Part shown: positions 16,862 to 26,289 of the stretch, one piece after another | Numbering within the stretch: the stretch's first letter is position 1 | Layout: every line of letters starts with the position of its first letter | Assembly (NCBI GenBank): GCA_035634055.1 | Contig: DASQDR010000239.1 | Coordinates: 1 to 60,936 of the forward strand | Origin: JAICTV01 sp035634055 | GTDB lineage: Bacteria > Planctomycetota > Phycisphaerae > Tepidisphaerales > Tepidisphaeraceae | Length of the DNA stretch: 60,936 nucleotides | Reading direction: 5' to 3' | The notes under the pieces: model-generated | Databases searched by the model: none | Told to the model about the DNA's origin: nothing | What the model saw: the letters and a program-made list of their open reading frames with translations, nothing else | Program-made: the position numbers and the translations under genes

Positions 16862-19800
16862 CTAGCTCGCCAGGAACCCGACGCGCAGGCCGTCGGTGTC
16901 CACGTTGCTGTAGGCGATCTGCCCGCTCGGCAGCACCGCGATCTGGTCCTCGCGGCCGCCGGTGGTGACGTAGGTCTGCTTCCACGCGCCCGACTGGAGC
17001 TTGGCGCGGTAGTACGTCGTGGAATTCTTGCGGAAGTAGAAGACGTTGGGACGGTTGCCCGAGTCGTAGTAAAGCTGCGTGTAGAGCCCGACCTGCCCGG
17101 TGGCGAACACCACCTGCGAGGCCCAGCTTGCGCCCTCCTGGCGGGCGAACTTCACGGCGGTGTTGCCCGAGTCGTAGTAGCTCATCGTCGGGTGGTAGGT
17201 GCCGTCGGCGCTCTGGTACGGCTCGTAGACCAGCGACGTGTACCCGCCGCCGGAGGTCAGCGACGAATCGACCGTCTGGATCGCCCACCCCGCGCCGGAC
17301 TGGATGGCGAACTTGTTGTTGCCGTGGGTGGAATCCTCATACGCAATGGCGACCTTGCTGGCCGTCGGGCGGTTGGGGTCGAGGGTCATGGCGGTGCAGC
17401 GGCCGACGTCGCCGGCGGAGTCGACGGTCGCGATCTGCCACCCGCCGGCCACCTGCACCGCCAGGCGCAGGTCCGCCTTGGTGCGGTGGTAGTAGGCGAT
17501 CATCGCCCCGTCTTTGCGGCTGAAGACCAGCGACGGGTAGAGCCCGACCGAGCCGGCGGAGTCGACCGTCTCCACCTGCCAGGCGCCGGCGTTCATCTTT
17601 GCAAACTTCAGGTCCCCGCCGTTGCCGTCGAAGTAGGCGACCGCCGGGTTGCCCTTGGAGTCAATCGCCAGCGACGGATAGCCGCCGGCCTCGAAGCCGG
17701 CGTCGATCGTCTGCACCGCCGACCAGACGCCGTTGGTGTCGCGGACGGAGTACTTGAGGTTCTTGGCGCCGCGGTCGTTGAAGACCATGTGCAGCCGCCC
17801 GGCGGCGTCCCACGCCATGTCGTTGGCGGCGCCGTTGGCGCCCGATCCGCGGAAGTCGGCCGGCGGGCGGTCGAGCGGCGGCTGGCTGAAGCTGACCGTT
17901 TCCGCCGCCGATCCGCCGCGAGTGATCTGCACCTGGAACGTCCCGCCCTTGGTCACGCTGCCCACCACCGAAGCCGTCACGTTCGGCACGCTCCCGCCGG
18001 TGTAGGCGTTGATGAGCGTGACGAACCCGGCGAACGTGCCGCTCTGGTCATAGTGCCACTTCTGGGCAGCCTTGGCGATGTTGGCGTCCGGGTCGGACGA
18101 GGTGAAGACCGGCGTGGTGGTGCCGGGGATGTAGGCATCGCGGCCGGCGGTCTGGCCGGCGAAGTTGAGCGCCTCGATCTTCACGTTCCCGCCGGCGTTG
18201 TTGGTCTTGATCCAGCCGTCGCCGAGATTGGAACTGGTGTTGCCGGTGCCGGGGAGCAGGAACGAGGTGGAGAAGGTCTGCGCGGACGTGCTCTCGGCCC
18301 AGTCGACGACGATCATGGTGCCGGCGCCGTCGTACCAGATGCTGCGCGCCAGCACCGGCGCGCCGGTCGCGCCCTGGTAGCCGCGGTGGCTGGCCGTGAC
18401 CATGTAGCCGCCGGCAACGCTGGCGATGTTGCTGCGCGTGATGCCGGGGTTGCTCACGCCCTCCAGCGCCGCGTGCGATGCGCCGCCGACGTTGATCGTG
18501 TTGTGCGCCTGCGTGCTGACGGCCCAGTTGCGGCGGGCGGAGGTGTCGTAGGTGTAAAGGCCGGGATCGCTGATCAGCGGCGCGCCGTAGCCGAACAGTT
18601 CGAAGTTGAGCAGGTCGTAGTGCCCGTGCTGTCCGCCGGTCGGGCCGGCGTCGAAAATGATCTGCCGGGCGTTGCTGTCGCTGCCGCTGCGCATCACGTA
18701 ATAGCCGGACTGCGGCATGTTGAACGTGTTGCCCCGGTTGGGCATGGCCGGGCTGATCGGCGCGTTCTTGTTCGCGTCGGCGGTCGCGGCGCCGAACAGC
18801 CAGACGTCGCGCAGCCGCGGCTTGGCGGCGGGAAAGTCGCTGGTGTTGCCCAGGATGATCCGCGGCCGCAGCCAGAACGTGTCGGACGTCTGGCGGTAGG
18901 TGTCCGACAGCGGCGACAGCGTGCCGTTGGGCGCCAGCAACTGCACGTACGACTGCGCCGCGTTCTCCAGCCGCGTCTTGCGCGCCGCGTCCCAGGCGGA
19001 GGACTCGCCCTTCTTCTGGTCCAGCCAGTACATCTCCAGCAGCGAGTTGATCACGCTGCCGGCGTAGCCGGGCGAAGACTCGGCGTGCCCGCCGTCGGCG
19101 TTGATCTGCTTGTCCATCGCGCCGAACAGCAGGTTGCGCGCGTAAGTCTTCCAGTCGGCGGAGTCGCTGAACTCCGGCACCAGGTGCGCGATTTGGAGCA
19201 GCCCGGACGCCTCGAACAGCGAGCGGTTGCTGTCCAACGCGTAGGGCGTCACGCGGCGCAGGAAATCGCCGTGCTGCTGGAGCTTGTAGAGGAACAGCGT
19301 GTTGGCGGTGCCGGTCCAGCCGGCCGAGCCCAGCACCATCTGGTACGCCCAGGTCCAGTTGTCGGCGCGGAACGCGGTGTCCAGCGGCTGCCACGGCGGG
19401 TCCATGGTGGCGAACTGATTGGGGTCCGCCAGCGCGGGGCTCTGCGCCGACCAACTGGCGAGCTGCGAGACCAATTCGTCCACGTACTTGCTGTCGCCGG
19501 TGAAGACGTACGCCTGCGCCAGGTCCTGCCAGAAATCGTGGCGGTTCAGGGTGTGGACGAACTCCGGGTTGGTCGTGGTGTGCTTCCAGTTGATGTCTTC
19601 GCCGTCGATGTGCACGTCGTATTGCGCGCTGTTCCCGTCGGGGAACTCGTGGGCGACGATGTGGTTGGCGTTGGAGACGACCGTGCTGGTGGCGATCCAG
19701 GAATTGACGAAGCTCTTGATGCCCGCGACGTCGCCGGTCTTCCAGTAGAACGTCTGGCCCGAGCGGCCGGTCATGTAGCTCAGCAGGGCGGTGTCGAACG

Positions 19801-20071
19801 CGCCCATCTTGTTCTCGTCGAGCTTGGCCTGGAGGTCCGCCTTGTTCGCGCCGCTCCACTTGTTGACCAGTTCCTGCCGCATCGCCTTGGTGACCGTTGG
19901 CACGGCCGCGAGCTGGTAGTACTCGCCCGCCGGCGCCGGCTGCGCCAGCGCGGCGGCGCCGCTGGTTTGGATCGGGCTCGCGCTGAGGAACGTGCGCGGC
20001 TCCAGCGCCTGGAGGGCGAAGCGATCGATGGCGGCGCGGAGGTGACGGTCACTGCGATGGCTGCGCGGCAC
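16862..20071 (-). CDS. Secreted heparinase II/III-like polysaccharide lyase with LEPR-xLL N-terminus and repeat C-terminus
   Basis: 1069 residues. It starts MPRSHRSDRHLR and carries ALEPRTFLSA at residues 22-31, the LEPR-xLL-type N-terminal motif of planctomycete surface and secreted proteins. There is no ordinary signal peptide. Residues about 60-420 are an alginate-lyase-like helical toroid (DFWQDLAQAYVFTGDSKYVD, GGHAESSPGYAG). Residues about 440-690 are the heparinase II/III sheet domain, with GGQHGHYDLLNFELFGYG near 480. From about 700 to the end come repeated strands such as YPSLVFSRKDGAMIAYYH and TSLVYEPYQSADGTYHP, which look like a beta-propeller. The GTG start at 20071 follows AAGGGA at suitable spacing. 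The uronic-acid polymer cut is unknown. Confidence 0.87.
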   Translation of the reverse strand: MPRSHRSDRHLRAAIDRFALQALEPRTFLSASPIQTSGAAALAQPAPAGEYYQLAAVPTVTKAMRQELVNKWSGANKADLQAKLDENKMGAFDTALLSYMTGRSGQTFYWKTGDVAGIKSFVNSWIATSTVVSNANHIVAHEFPDGNSAQYDVHIDGEDINWKHTTTNPEFVHTLNRHDFWQDLAQAYVFTGDSKYVDELVSQLASWSAQSPALADPNQFATMDPPWQPLDTAFRADNWTWAYQMVLGSAGWTGTANTLFLYKLQQHGDFLRRVTPYALDSNRSLFEASGLLQIAHLVPEFSDSADWKTYARNLLFGAMDKQINADGGHAESSPGYAGSVINSLLEMYWLDQKKGESSAWDAARKTRLENAAQSYVQLLAPNGTLSPLSDTYRQTSDTFWLRPRIILGNTSDFPAAKPRLRDVWLFGAATADANKNAPISPAMPNRGNTFNMPQSGYYVMRSGSDSNARQIIFDAGPTGGQHGHYDLLNFELFGYGAPLISDPGLYTYDTSARRNWAVSTQAHNTINVGGASHAALEGVSNPGITRSNIASVAGGYMVTASHRGYQGATGAPVLARSIWYDGAGTMIVVDWAESTSAQTFSTSFLLPGTGNTSSNLGDGWIKTNNAGGNVKIEALNFAGQTAGRDAYIPGTTTPVFTSSDPDANIAKAAQKWHYDQSGTFAGFVTLINAYTGGSVPNVTASVVGSVTKGGTFQVQITRGGSAAETVSFSQPPLDRPPADFRGSGANGAANDMAWDAAGRLHMVFNDRGAKNLKYSVRDTNGVWSAVQTIDAGFEAGGYPSLAIDSKGNPAVAYFDGNGGDLKFAKMNAGAWQVETVDSAGSVGLYPSLVFSRKDGAMIAYYHRTKADLRLAVQVAGGWQIATVDSAGDVGRCTAMTLDPNRPTASKVAIAYEDSTHGNNKFAIQSGAGWAIQTVDSSLTSGGGYTSLVYEPYQSADGTYHPTMSYYDSGNTAVKFARQEGASWASQVVFATGQVGLYTQLYYDSGNRPNVFYFRKNSTTYYRAKLQSGAWKQTYVTTGGREDQIAVLPSGQIAYSNVDTDGLRVGFLAS

Positions 20072-20273
20072 GGAGAATTCCCTTCGCTGGCGGACTTCGG
20101 AGCAAGCACACTTCGGGCGGCCCCCGCGGCAACGACCCGTGGGGCATCAACGTTCTTCGTCGGGCGGGGCCGCTAAAGTTTAGTTTCTCTGCCGGACCTA
20201 ACACATCGCAAACGCGCTGAATTCCTGCGGTTCTTGCGCGTCGGCTTGAGTATGCTGCCTCACCGAAGCAGCC

Positions 20274-22820
20274 ATGAGCGATGGAAAAGTGCCAGCCTGC
20301 CGATGGACCGCCGCGCTCGCGGCGCGGCCCGCGGTCACGGCGGCGGCGCTGTTCATCGCCGGCATCGTGCTGCACCCGGCGCTTCCCCACCGGCCCGGGA
20401 TCTTCCTGGGCATCGCGCTGGTGAGCGCCGCGGCCGCGGTGTGGGCGTTCCGGCGGTGCGATGCGTCGGTCGCGCTGCTGGCGACCGCGATCGCTGCCTC
20501 CGGCGTGGCGGCGGCGCAGATGCAGGCGTACCAGTACGATCCGAACGACATCGCCCACTACGCCGGCGACGAACCGCGGCTGGCGCGCGTGGAGCTGAAG
20601 CTCGACGAGCCGCTGCGGACGCTTTCGGCGCCCCTGGCGACCGGTCGGCCGATGCCGCCGCGCCAGGTGACGCGGGCGAAGGTGACGGCCCTTCTCACCG
20701 CGAGCGGCTGGGTTCCCGCCGCCGGCCGCGTGCTCGTGCAGATCGACCCGCCGAACGAGCAGTTGGCGATGGGGCAGACGATCCGCGCCCTCGGCATGCT
20801 CCAGCGGCCGGCGACGGCGATGAACCCCGGGCAATTTGACTGGGCGGCGTACTACCGCGAGCAACGCGTGCTGGCGTCGTTCGCGGTGCCGCGGTCGCAG
20901 GGCGTCCAGATCGTCGCGCGCGGCACGCCGTCGCCGCTGGCCCGGCTCCAGCAGTACGTGCGCGCCAAGCTGGAGTCGGGCTTCACCGCCAAGCAGTCCC
21001 TCGACCACGCCCTGCTCCGCGCGCTCGTGCTCGGCGATCGCGACCCTGAGCTTCACGACGTGCAGGAGCAATTCCGCCGCACCGGCACCAGCCATCACCT
21101 GGCCATCAGCGGGATGCACGTGGCGGTGCTGGGCGGGGTGATCTTCGGGCTCTGTCACCTGCTCTGCTTCCGCCCGCGCCCCAGCGCGTGGATCGGGATG
21201 ATCGCGGTGCTGGTGTACGGCGCGGTGGCGCTGCCGTCGCCGCCGGTCTGGCGGTCGGTCATCCTCTGCCTCTCGGTCGGCATCGGCATCTGCGCCCGCC
21301 GCGCGACCGACATGGTGCAGTTGCTCGCGCTCAGCGTGCTGGCCATGCTCGTCTACCACCCGCTGGACCTGTACAACGCCGGCTTCCAGCTCAGCTTCGG
21401 CACCGTCCTGGGGTTGCTGCTGCTGACGCCCCGCCTGCTGCCGCTGCTGCGCGACCGCGACGCCGACGTGGTCATGAGGACCGCCGCCTACTCCCGGCCG
21501 CCGCGGATGCTGGTGATCCGCAACGCTGCCTGGCGGTGGTTCGCGCCGTTGCTGGCGGCGTCGGTGGTGGCGTGGCTGGTGTCGATGCCACTGGTCGCTT
21601 TCCACTTCTCGCAGCTTAATCCGTGGGCGGTCCTGGCAAGTTTGCTGCTGGCGCCAGTGGTCTTCCTGGCGCTGATCGGCGGGTTCCTCAAGGTCGTGCT
21701 GACGATGCTCATCCCCGGCCTCGCCGGCGCGTGGGCAACGCTGGCGGCGGCGCCGGTGTCGTGGATGCGGCACGGCGTGGACCTGCTGGCAATGCTGCCC
21801 GGCAGCGATGTCCCGCTGCCCGGGCGATCGGTCTCGTTCATCGTCGTCTACTACGCGCTGCTGCTCGTCCCGCTGCTGCCGGCGGTCCGCCCCGCCGTGA
21901 AGCGCGCGACTCGGCTCGCGCCCGCGATGGCGGTGCTGCTGTTCGTGCTGATCCCGCTGACCGGGGGCGCCGCCCGACCGTCCGGCGACGGCGCGCTGCG
22001 CGTGACGGCGCTCGCCGTCGGCGCCGGGCAGTGCTGCGTGATCGAGCTGCCCGACGGCCGCGTGATCCTGCTCGACGCGGGATCGGCCACGATGAACGAT
22101 CCGGTGCGCAAGTGCATCGCCCCCTTCCTGCGCAGCCGCGGGCGCTTCGGCGTTGACGAGGTGTGGCTGGCCGACAGCGACTTCGACCACATCGGCGCCG
22201 CCGGCGAGATCGTGCGTACGTTCGACGTGCCGCGCGTGGTCGTCCCCAGCAGCTTCGAGCGCGCCGCCGAGGGCCGGCCGGCGGACGAGGCGCTGCTCGA
22301 GCAGATCCGCGCCGACGGCGTCGAGCTGAAGAAGCTCTCGCGCGGGCAGCACGTGCAGCTCGGCAAGGGCGTCACCGTGGAGGTCCTCTGGCCGCCGGCG
22401 GATTTCTACTCCCGCGCCGGCGCGCCGGGCGAGGCGAGCGCCCGCACCGCGCCGAACAACAGCGACCTGGTGCTGAAGTTCACCTACGCCCGGCGGACGA
22501 TCCTGTTTCCCGCCGACGTGCAGGAGCCCGCGCAGGCGGCGCTGCTGACGTCACCGGAGATGCTCCGCTGCGATGCGATGCTGGCGCCGCACCACGGCAG
22601 CGGCGAGTCGACCACCGCCGCCTTCGTCGCCGCCGCGGACCCGCTCTACATCGTCAGCTCCAACGACCGCACGCTGACGCAGAAGCAGCGGCTGTTCGAG
22701 CGGCAGATCGGCGGGCGGCCGCTGTTCCGCACCGGCCGCGACGGCGCCGTCACCATCACCATCGACCGCACCGGCGGCCTGACCGTCACGCCCTTCGCCG
22801 GACGATCCCAGCTGCCATGA
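20274..22820 (+). CDS. comEC: ComEC/Rec2 family DNA-uptake channel protein
   Basis: Inner-membrane channel for single-stranded DNA entry in natural transformation. 848 residues: an N-terminal DUF4131-type region with the first helices; the competence domain (GTSHHLAISGMHVAVLGG near 270, then about eight helices); and a C-terminal metallo-beta-lactamase-like domain from about 575 (VILLDAGSATMNDP). In that domain the metal motif reads LADSDFDHIGAAG near 632, so the first His of the canonical HxDxDH-type segment is Asp here, while APHHGSGEST near 771 is intact. TATGCT at 20251 is a possible -10 with a short leader. The stop overlaps a possible tsaE start. No other competence gene is in the window. 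Confidence 0.92.
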   Translation: MSDGKVPACRWTAALAARPAVTAAALFIAGIVLHPALPHRPGIFLGIALVSAAAAVWAFRRCDASVALLATAIAASGVAAAQMQAYQYDPNDIAHYAGDEPRLARVELKLDEPLRTLSAPLATGRPMPPRQVTRAKVTALLTASGWVPAAGRVLVQIDPPNEQLAMGQTIRALGMLQRPATAMNPGQFDWAAYYREQRVLASFAVPRSQGVQIVARGTPSPLARLQQYVRAKLESGFTAKQSLDHALLRALVLGDRDPELHDVQEQFRRTGTSHHLAISGMHVAVLGGVIFGLCHLLCFRPRPSAWIGMIAVLVYGAVALPSPPVWRSVILCLSVGIGICARRATDMVQLLALSVLAMLVYHPLDLYNAGFQLSFGTVLGLLLLTPRLLPLLRDRDADVVMRTAAYSRPPRMLVIRNAAWRWFAPLLAASVVAWLVSMPLVAFHFSQLNPWAVLASLLLAPVVFLALIGGFLKVVLTMLIPGLAGAWATLAAAPVSWMRHGVDLLAMLPGSDVPLPGRSVSFIVVYYALLLVPLLPAVRPAVKRATRLAPAMAVLLFVLIPLTGGAARPSGDGALRVTALAVGAGQCCVIELPDGRVILLDAGSATMNDPVRKCIAPFLRSRGRFGVDEVWLADSDFDHIGAAGEIVRTFDVPRVVVPSSFERAAEGRPADEALLEQIRADGVELKKLSRGQHVQLGKGVTVEVLWPPADFYSRAGAPGEASARTAPNNSDLVLKFTYARRTILFPADVQEPAQAALLTSPEMLRCDAMLAPHHGSGESTTAAFVAAADPLYIVSSNDRTLTQKQRLFERQIGGRPLFRTGRDGAVTITIDRTGGLTVTPFAGRSQLP

Positions 22821-22885
22821 CCCGAGCCTTTTTTCGCCCCCCGTGTCTCGCGGGAGCGGCGGGCGTCGGTATCTTCTTCGGCGGC

Positions 22886-23332
22886 ATGGCCGGGACAAGG
22901 ACGACCCGAGAATCCCGCAGCGTCCGCGACACCGAAAGGGTTGCCGCCGAACTGGCGCGCACGCTGCGCGGCGGCGAGGTGATCGCGCTGCAGGGCGATC
23001 TTGGGGCCGGCAAGACACAGTTCACCCGCGGCCTGGTGCTCGGCCTCGGTGGCGACGGACGCGCCGTCAGCAGCCCCACGTTCGTGCTGCTCAACGTCTA
23101 CGACGCGCCGAAGCTGAAAATCTTCCACCTCGACGCCTACCGCGTTCGCGGGGCGGAGGATTTCGACGGCATCGGCTTTGGCGAACTGCTCGAGCAGCCG
23201 GCCGGCGTCGTCGTGGTCGAGTGGCCGGAACGCGTGGAGGACCTGCTGCCGGCGGCGAGGCGCATCGACGTCCGCATCACGACGCTGTCGCCCCGCGCGC
23301 GTCGGATCGAGATCGCGCGGCCGGCGCCGTAG
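22886..23332 (+). CDS. tsaE: tRNA threonylcarbamoyladenosine biosynthesis ATPase TsaE
   Basis: ATPase of the TsaBDE complex needed for t6A37 modification of ANN-decoding tRNAs. 148 residues, the usual family length. Walker A is GDLGAGKTQF near residue 38, followed by SSPTFVLLNVY (the conserved S-P-T-F segment), HLDAYRV and VVVVEWPERV. The ATG at 22886 (MAGTRTTRESRSV) matches family N-termini. An earlier ATG at 22817 overlaps the comEC stop but adds 23 residues with weaker codon bias; translational coupling to comEC would favour it. Confidence 0.9.
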   Translation: MAGTRTTRESRSVRDTERVAAELARTLRGGEVIALQGDLGAGKTQFTRGLVLGLGGDGRAVSSPTFVLLNVYDAPKLKIFHLDAYRVRGAEDFDGIGFGELLEQPAGVVVVEWPERVEDLLPAARRIDVRITTLSPRARRIEIARPAP

Positions 23333-23358
23333 TCACCGCGTGCTCGTGAGCGATCATC

Positions 23359-23646
23359 ATGGGTGACCTCCGCAACGCGAAGCTGATCTACGCCAAGGGG
23401 CTGATGTTCCTGCTGATCGGCTTCCTGTGCGCCGCCCTGCTGCTGCTCGATCGCCCGACGCTGCGCACCGCCGCGCTGACTGCCGGGGCGGCGTGGGGCT
23501 TTGCGCGGTTCTACTACTTCGCGTTCTACGTGATCGAGCGCTACGTCGACCCCGGCTACCGCTTCGCGGGGCTATGGTCGTTCGCCCGGTACGCGCTGGC
23601 GCGGCCGGCCCGGAAGGCGCGTGCCACCAGCGCCCGGCCGCGGTAA
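23359..23646 (+). CDS. Small two-helix membrane protein, unknown function
   Basis: 95 residues with helices LMFLLIGFLCAALLLLD and a second segment AALTAGAAWGFARFYYFAFYV, then a basic, aromatic tail (RYVDPGYRFAGLWSFARYAL). No family recognised. It lies 26 bases after tsaE and 13 bases before the Eis-like gene on the same strand, and codon use resembles the neighbours. Function unknown. Confidence 0.72.
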   Translation: MGDLRNAKLIYAKGLMFLLIGFLCAALLLLDRPTLRTAALTAGAAWGFARFYYFAFYVIERYVDPGYRFAGLWSFARYALARPARKARATSARPR

Positions 23647-23649
23647 TCT
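23644..23649 (+). promoter_or_regulatory. Candidate -10 box (TAATCT) before the Eis-like gene
   Basis: TAATCT ends 10 bases before ATG 23660 with no ribosome site between. It overlaps the stop of the preceding small gene. It is the weakest of the short-spaced boxes listed here. Confidence 0.3.
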
Positions 23650-23659
23650 TTCGCCCACG

Positions 23660-24904
23660 ATGGGCCTGAACTTGCGATGGGTCGGTGACGACGAGCGCGA
23701 CCGCGTGGGCGAGACGCGCGCCCTCTGCTACGGCAGGTCTTCCAAGGAGGTCGCGCAGTACGTCGAGGGCGTGCGGCAGGACGGCCGGGCCGGGCCGGGC
23801 GACTGGCTGCTGGCCGAGCGCGACGGCGCGTTCGTCGGCACCGCCACCGCGCTGCCGATGACCATGTGGGTGCGCGGCGGCGCGGTACCGTGCCAGGGCG
23901 TCGCCTACGTCGGCACCGTCAAGACCCACCGCCGCCGCACCGGCAACGATCCCGGCATCGGGACCGCGCTCATGCGCGAGACGCTGCGCGCCGCGCGCGA
24001 GCGCGGGCAGGTGGTCAGCGCGCTGATGCCCTTCCGCGGGTCGTACTACGAGCACTTCGGCTACGGGATCGTCGAGCGGCGGGCGGAGTGGACCGTCCCG
24101 CTGGCGGTCATGCCGGCGGGCGACTTCGAGACCGTGGGCTTCTACGACGCCGCGCGCGACCGCGACGCCCTCGTGCAGTGCCGCCAGCGCGTGGCGCAGC
24201 GCGGGCAGGCGGACGTCGAGCGCTCGCCCGGCGCGTGGGAGCAGCACCTGCGTCACGTCGAGGAGACTCATTTCCTCGTCGTCGACCGTCACGGCGACGG
24301 GCCGGTCCGCGGGTGGATCAGCTTCGAGCACCTGCACGACCCGGCCGGGCCCGACACGGTCAAGGTCAACTTCGACACCGGCTACGAGGACGTGGCGACG
24401 CTGCGGCGGTTCCTCCACTTCCTGGCGAGCCTGCGCGACCAGTACACCTACGCGTCGATCCAGCTCCCGCGCGACCTGCCGCTCAACCTGCTCTTGAAAG
24501 AGCCGCAGATGACCCACCGCGCCAACCGCAACCACCCGACGCCGGAGATGCGCCCGTTCACGCGGATGCAGGTGCGCGTGCTGGACCACGCCCGGCTGCT
24601 GTCGTCCATGCGGTTGCCGCACGACCACAGGCCGGGAAAGGTGGTCGTTGCCATCCGCGAGACCGAGGGGACGCTGAGCAAGCTGGCGATCGAAATGAGC
24701 GGCGGAACGATCGCCGCCGCCGCCACCGACGCCTCGGCGGACGTGGAGATGCCCGACCGCACGTGGGGGATCATCGCCCTGGGCGACCTGTCGGCCACGC
24801 GGGCGGCGGAGCTGGGCTTGATCAACGTCACCAACCGCGCGCCGCTCGGCGTGCTGGACGCGCTGGCCCAGGGGCCGGCGCCGTTCTGCCGCGAGTACTT
24901 TTAG
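23660..24904 (+). CDS. Eis-like GNAT N-acetyltransferase with SCP2-like C-terminal domain
   Basis: Acetyl-CoA-dependent acetyltransferase of 414 residues with the Eis layout: two GNAT-fold regions and an SCP2/sterol-carrier-like C-terminus. The acetyl-CoA loop is VKTHRRRTGNDPGIGTALM near residue 95. MPFRGSYYEHFGYGIVERR near 130 matches the Eis family, and the chain ends FCREYF, an aromatic C-terminal carboxylate as used in catalysis by Eis enzymes. The ATG at 23660 directly precedes the first strand. Eis enzymes acetylate amines such as aminoglycosides or lysines; the substrate here is unknown. Confidence 0.88.
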   Translation: MGLNLRWVGDDERDRVGETRALCYGRSSKEVAQYVEGVRQDGRAGPGDWLLAERDGAFVGTATALPMTMWVRGGAVPCQGVAYVGTVKTHRRRTGNDPGIGTALMRETLRAARERGQVVSALMPFRGSYYEHFGYGIVERRAEWTVPLAVMPAGDFETVGFYDAARDRDALVQCRQRVAQRGQADVERSPGAWEQHLRHVEETHFLVVDRHGDGPVRGWISFEHLHDPAGPDTVKVNFDTGYEDVATLRRFLHFLASLRDQYTYASIQLPRDLPLNLLLKEPQMTHRANRNHPTPEMRPFTRMQVRVLDHARLLSSMRLPHDHRPGKVVVAIRETEGTLSKLAIEMSGGTIAAAATDASADVEMPDRTWGIIALGDLSATRAAELGLINVTNRAPLGVLDALAQGPAPFCREYF

Positions 24905-24957
24905 CGCCCGCCCGCCGCCGAATCATCAAGTCTGCCGATTGGCCGTAGAACGCCCGC

Positions 24958-26232
24958 TCACACCAGCGGTTCTTTCCCCGGCATCGGCACCGGCGGCGTC
25001 GCGATCGGGCCGAAGGCAAGCGGCTCCTTTGGCCAGAGGTCCAGCTTCGAGTTTGTCGCCTGTTCCCACGTCACGACCTTGCCGGTGTACGCGCTCATCC
25101 GGCCCATGATACCGCTGAGGGTGCTCTCGGCGATTTGCACGCCCTCGTTGACCAGCTTGCCGCTGGTGATGGCGTTGATCAGGTCCACGTGTTCCTGCAC
25201 GTACGCCCGGGCCAGCGGGACGTCCTTCTTCCCGCGCTCGCCGGCGAGCCCCTTGGCGGGGTTGGCGCGGCCCTTGGTGCCGAAGTAGATCTCGCTGACG
25301 CGCGGGTCGGTGCCGTCGATCTGGCGGCACATGTTCTGGATCTTCACGCCGTTGGGGTACTCGTACTCGACGGCGAAGTGATCGTAGATGTACCCGTAGG
25401 CCGGGTCCGTCCGCACCTGCCGCCCGCCCATGCCGTAGGCGCTAACCGGCGGCGACTTCATGATCCAGTTCTGGATGTCGATGCGGTGGATGTTCTGCTC
25501 GACGATCAGGTCGCCGCTGAGCCACGTGTAGTAGAGCCAGTTGCGGCACTGGTACTCCAGCTCCGACCACTCCGGCTGGCGCGGGTGGTGCCAGAGGTAG
25601 CCCACGTTGTAGTAGCTCGACCCGCCGATCACGTCGCCGATTGCCCCGTCGTGAATGCGCTTGATCGTCTCGACGTGGGTGGCGTCACGGCGGAAGCAGA
25701 AGCCGCCGACCACGCTGAGCTTCTTCTGCTCGGCGAGCTTGCTGCTCTCGATGAACCGCCGCACGCCCGCCGGGTCGACCGCCACCGGCTTCTCGGCGAA
25801 GACGTGCTTGTTCTTCTCGATCGCGTAGGCGTAGTGCTCCGGGCGAAAGCCGGGGGGCGAGGTGAGGATGACGTAGTCGATCCCCGCGTCGATCACCCTC
25901 TTGAAGCTGTCGAACCCGACGAAGCACTTGTCACCGGCGACCTTGTACTGCGCCCCCTCCTTGGCCAGCGCCTGGCGCGACTTGTCCAGGCGGTCCTTGA
26001 ACAGGTCGCCCATGGCGACGATGTCCACCAGCGGCGACGCCTGAATGGCGTCCCGCGCCGCCCCGGTGCCGCGCCCGCCGCAGCCGACCAGGCCGACCTT
26101 GATGCGCTCCGTCCCCGCGGCGTGCGCGAAGTTGCTGCCCATGGCCGCCAGCGTGGCGGCGGCCGCGCCGATCGCCGCGGAACCCTTGAGGAAGCCGCGG
26201 CGGGAGAAGTCGGAATTGGCGTTCGATTGCAT
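24958..26232 (-). CDS. Tat-exported Gfo/Idh/MocA family oxidoreductase
   Basis: NAD(P)-dependent sugar oxidoreductase family, 424 residues. The Tat signal is FSRRGFLKG (Arg pair at 11-12) followed by a hydrophobic core and an A-H-A cleavage region. The Rossmann motif is VGLVGCGGRGTGAARDA, and EKPVAVDPAGV near residue 145 holds the conserved Lys of the active site. WHHPRQPEWSELEYQCRNW and GMGGRQVRTDPAYGYIYDHF match the planctomycete exported Gfo/Idh subgroup. AGGAG lies 5 bases before the ATG at 26232, and a CAG repeat lies just upstream. Closely similar to the gene at 38031. Related enzymes oxidise sugars at C3; the substrate here is unknown. Confidence 0.92.
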   Translation of the reverse strand: MQSNANSDFSRRGFLKGSAAIGAAAATLAAMGSNFAHAAGTERIKVGLVGCGGRGTGAARDAIQASPLVDIVAMGDLFKDRLDKSRQALAKEGAQYKVAGDKCFVGFDSFKRVIDAGIDYVILTSPPGFRPEHYAYAIEKNKHVFAEKPVAVDPAGVRRFIESSKLAEQKKLSVVGGFCFRRDATHVETIKRIHDGAIGDVIGGSSYYNVGYLWHHPRQPEWSELEYQCRNWLYYTWLSGDLIVEQNIHRIDIQNWIMKSPPVSAYGMGGRQVRTDPAYGYIYDHFAVEYEYPNGVKIQNMCRQIDGTDPRVSEIYFGTKGRANPAKGLAGERGKKDVPLARAYVQEHVDLINAITSGKLVNEGVQIAESTLSGIMGRMSAYTGKVVTWEQATNSKLDLWPKEPLAFGPIATPPVPMPGKEPLV

Positions 26233-26250
26233 TCGCACTCCTGGTGGCCG

Positions 26251-26280
26251 GCTGCTGCTGCTGCTGCTGCTGCTGCTGCG
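26251..26280. repeat. Trinucleotide (CTG)n/(CAG)n tract in a 5' leader
   Basis: Nine GCT units plus GCG on the + strand, which is a CAG run in the leader of the Tat-exported Gfo/Idh gene. It ends about 18 bases before the start codon and just upstream of the Shine-Dalgarno sequence. Confidence 0.85.
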
Positions 26281-26289
26281 ATGCGGCGC

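Noticed and set aside
16811..20176. Open frame of over 1100 codons on the plus strand opposite the lyase gene
   Set aside because: It is antisense to a protein with clear lyase motifs. Its translation is low-complexity Arg/Val/Gly without domains, as expected from the mirror frame of a GC-rich gene.
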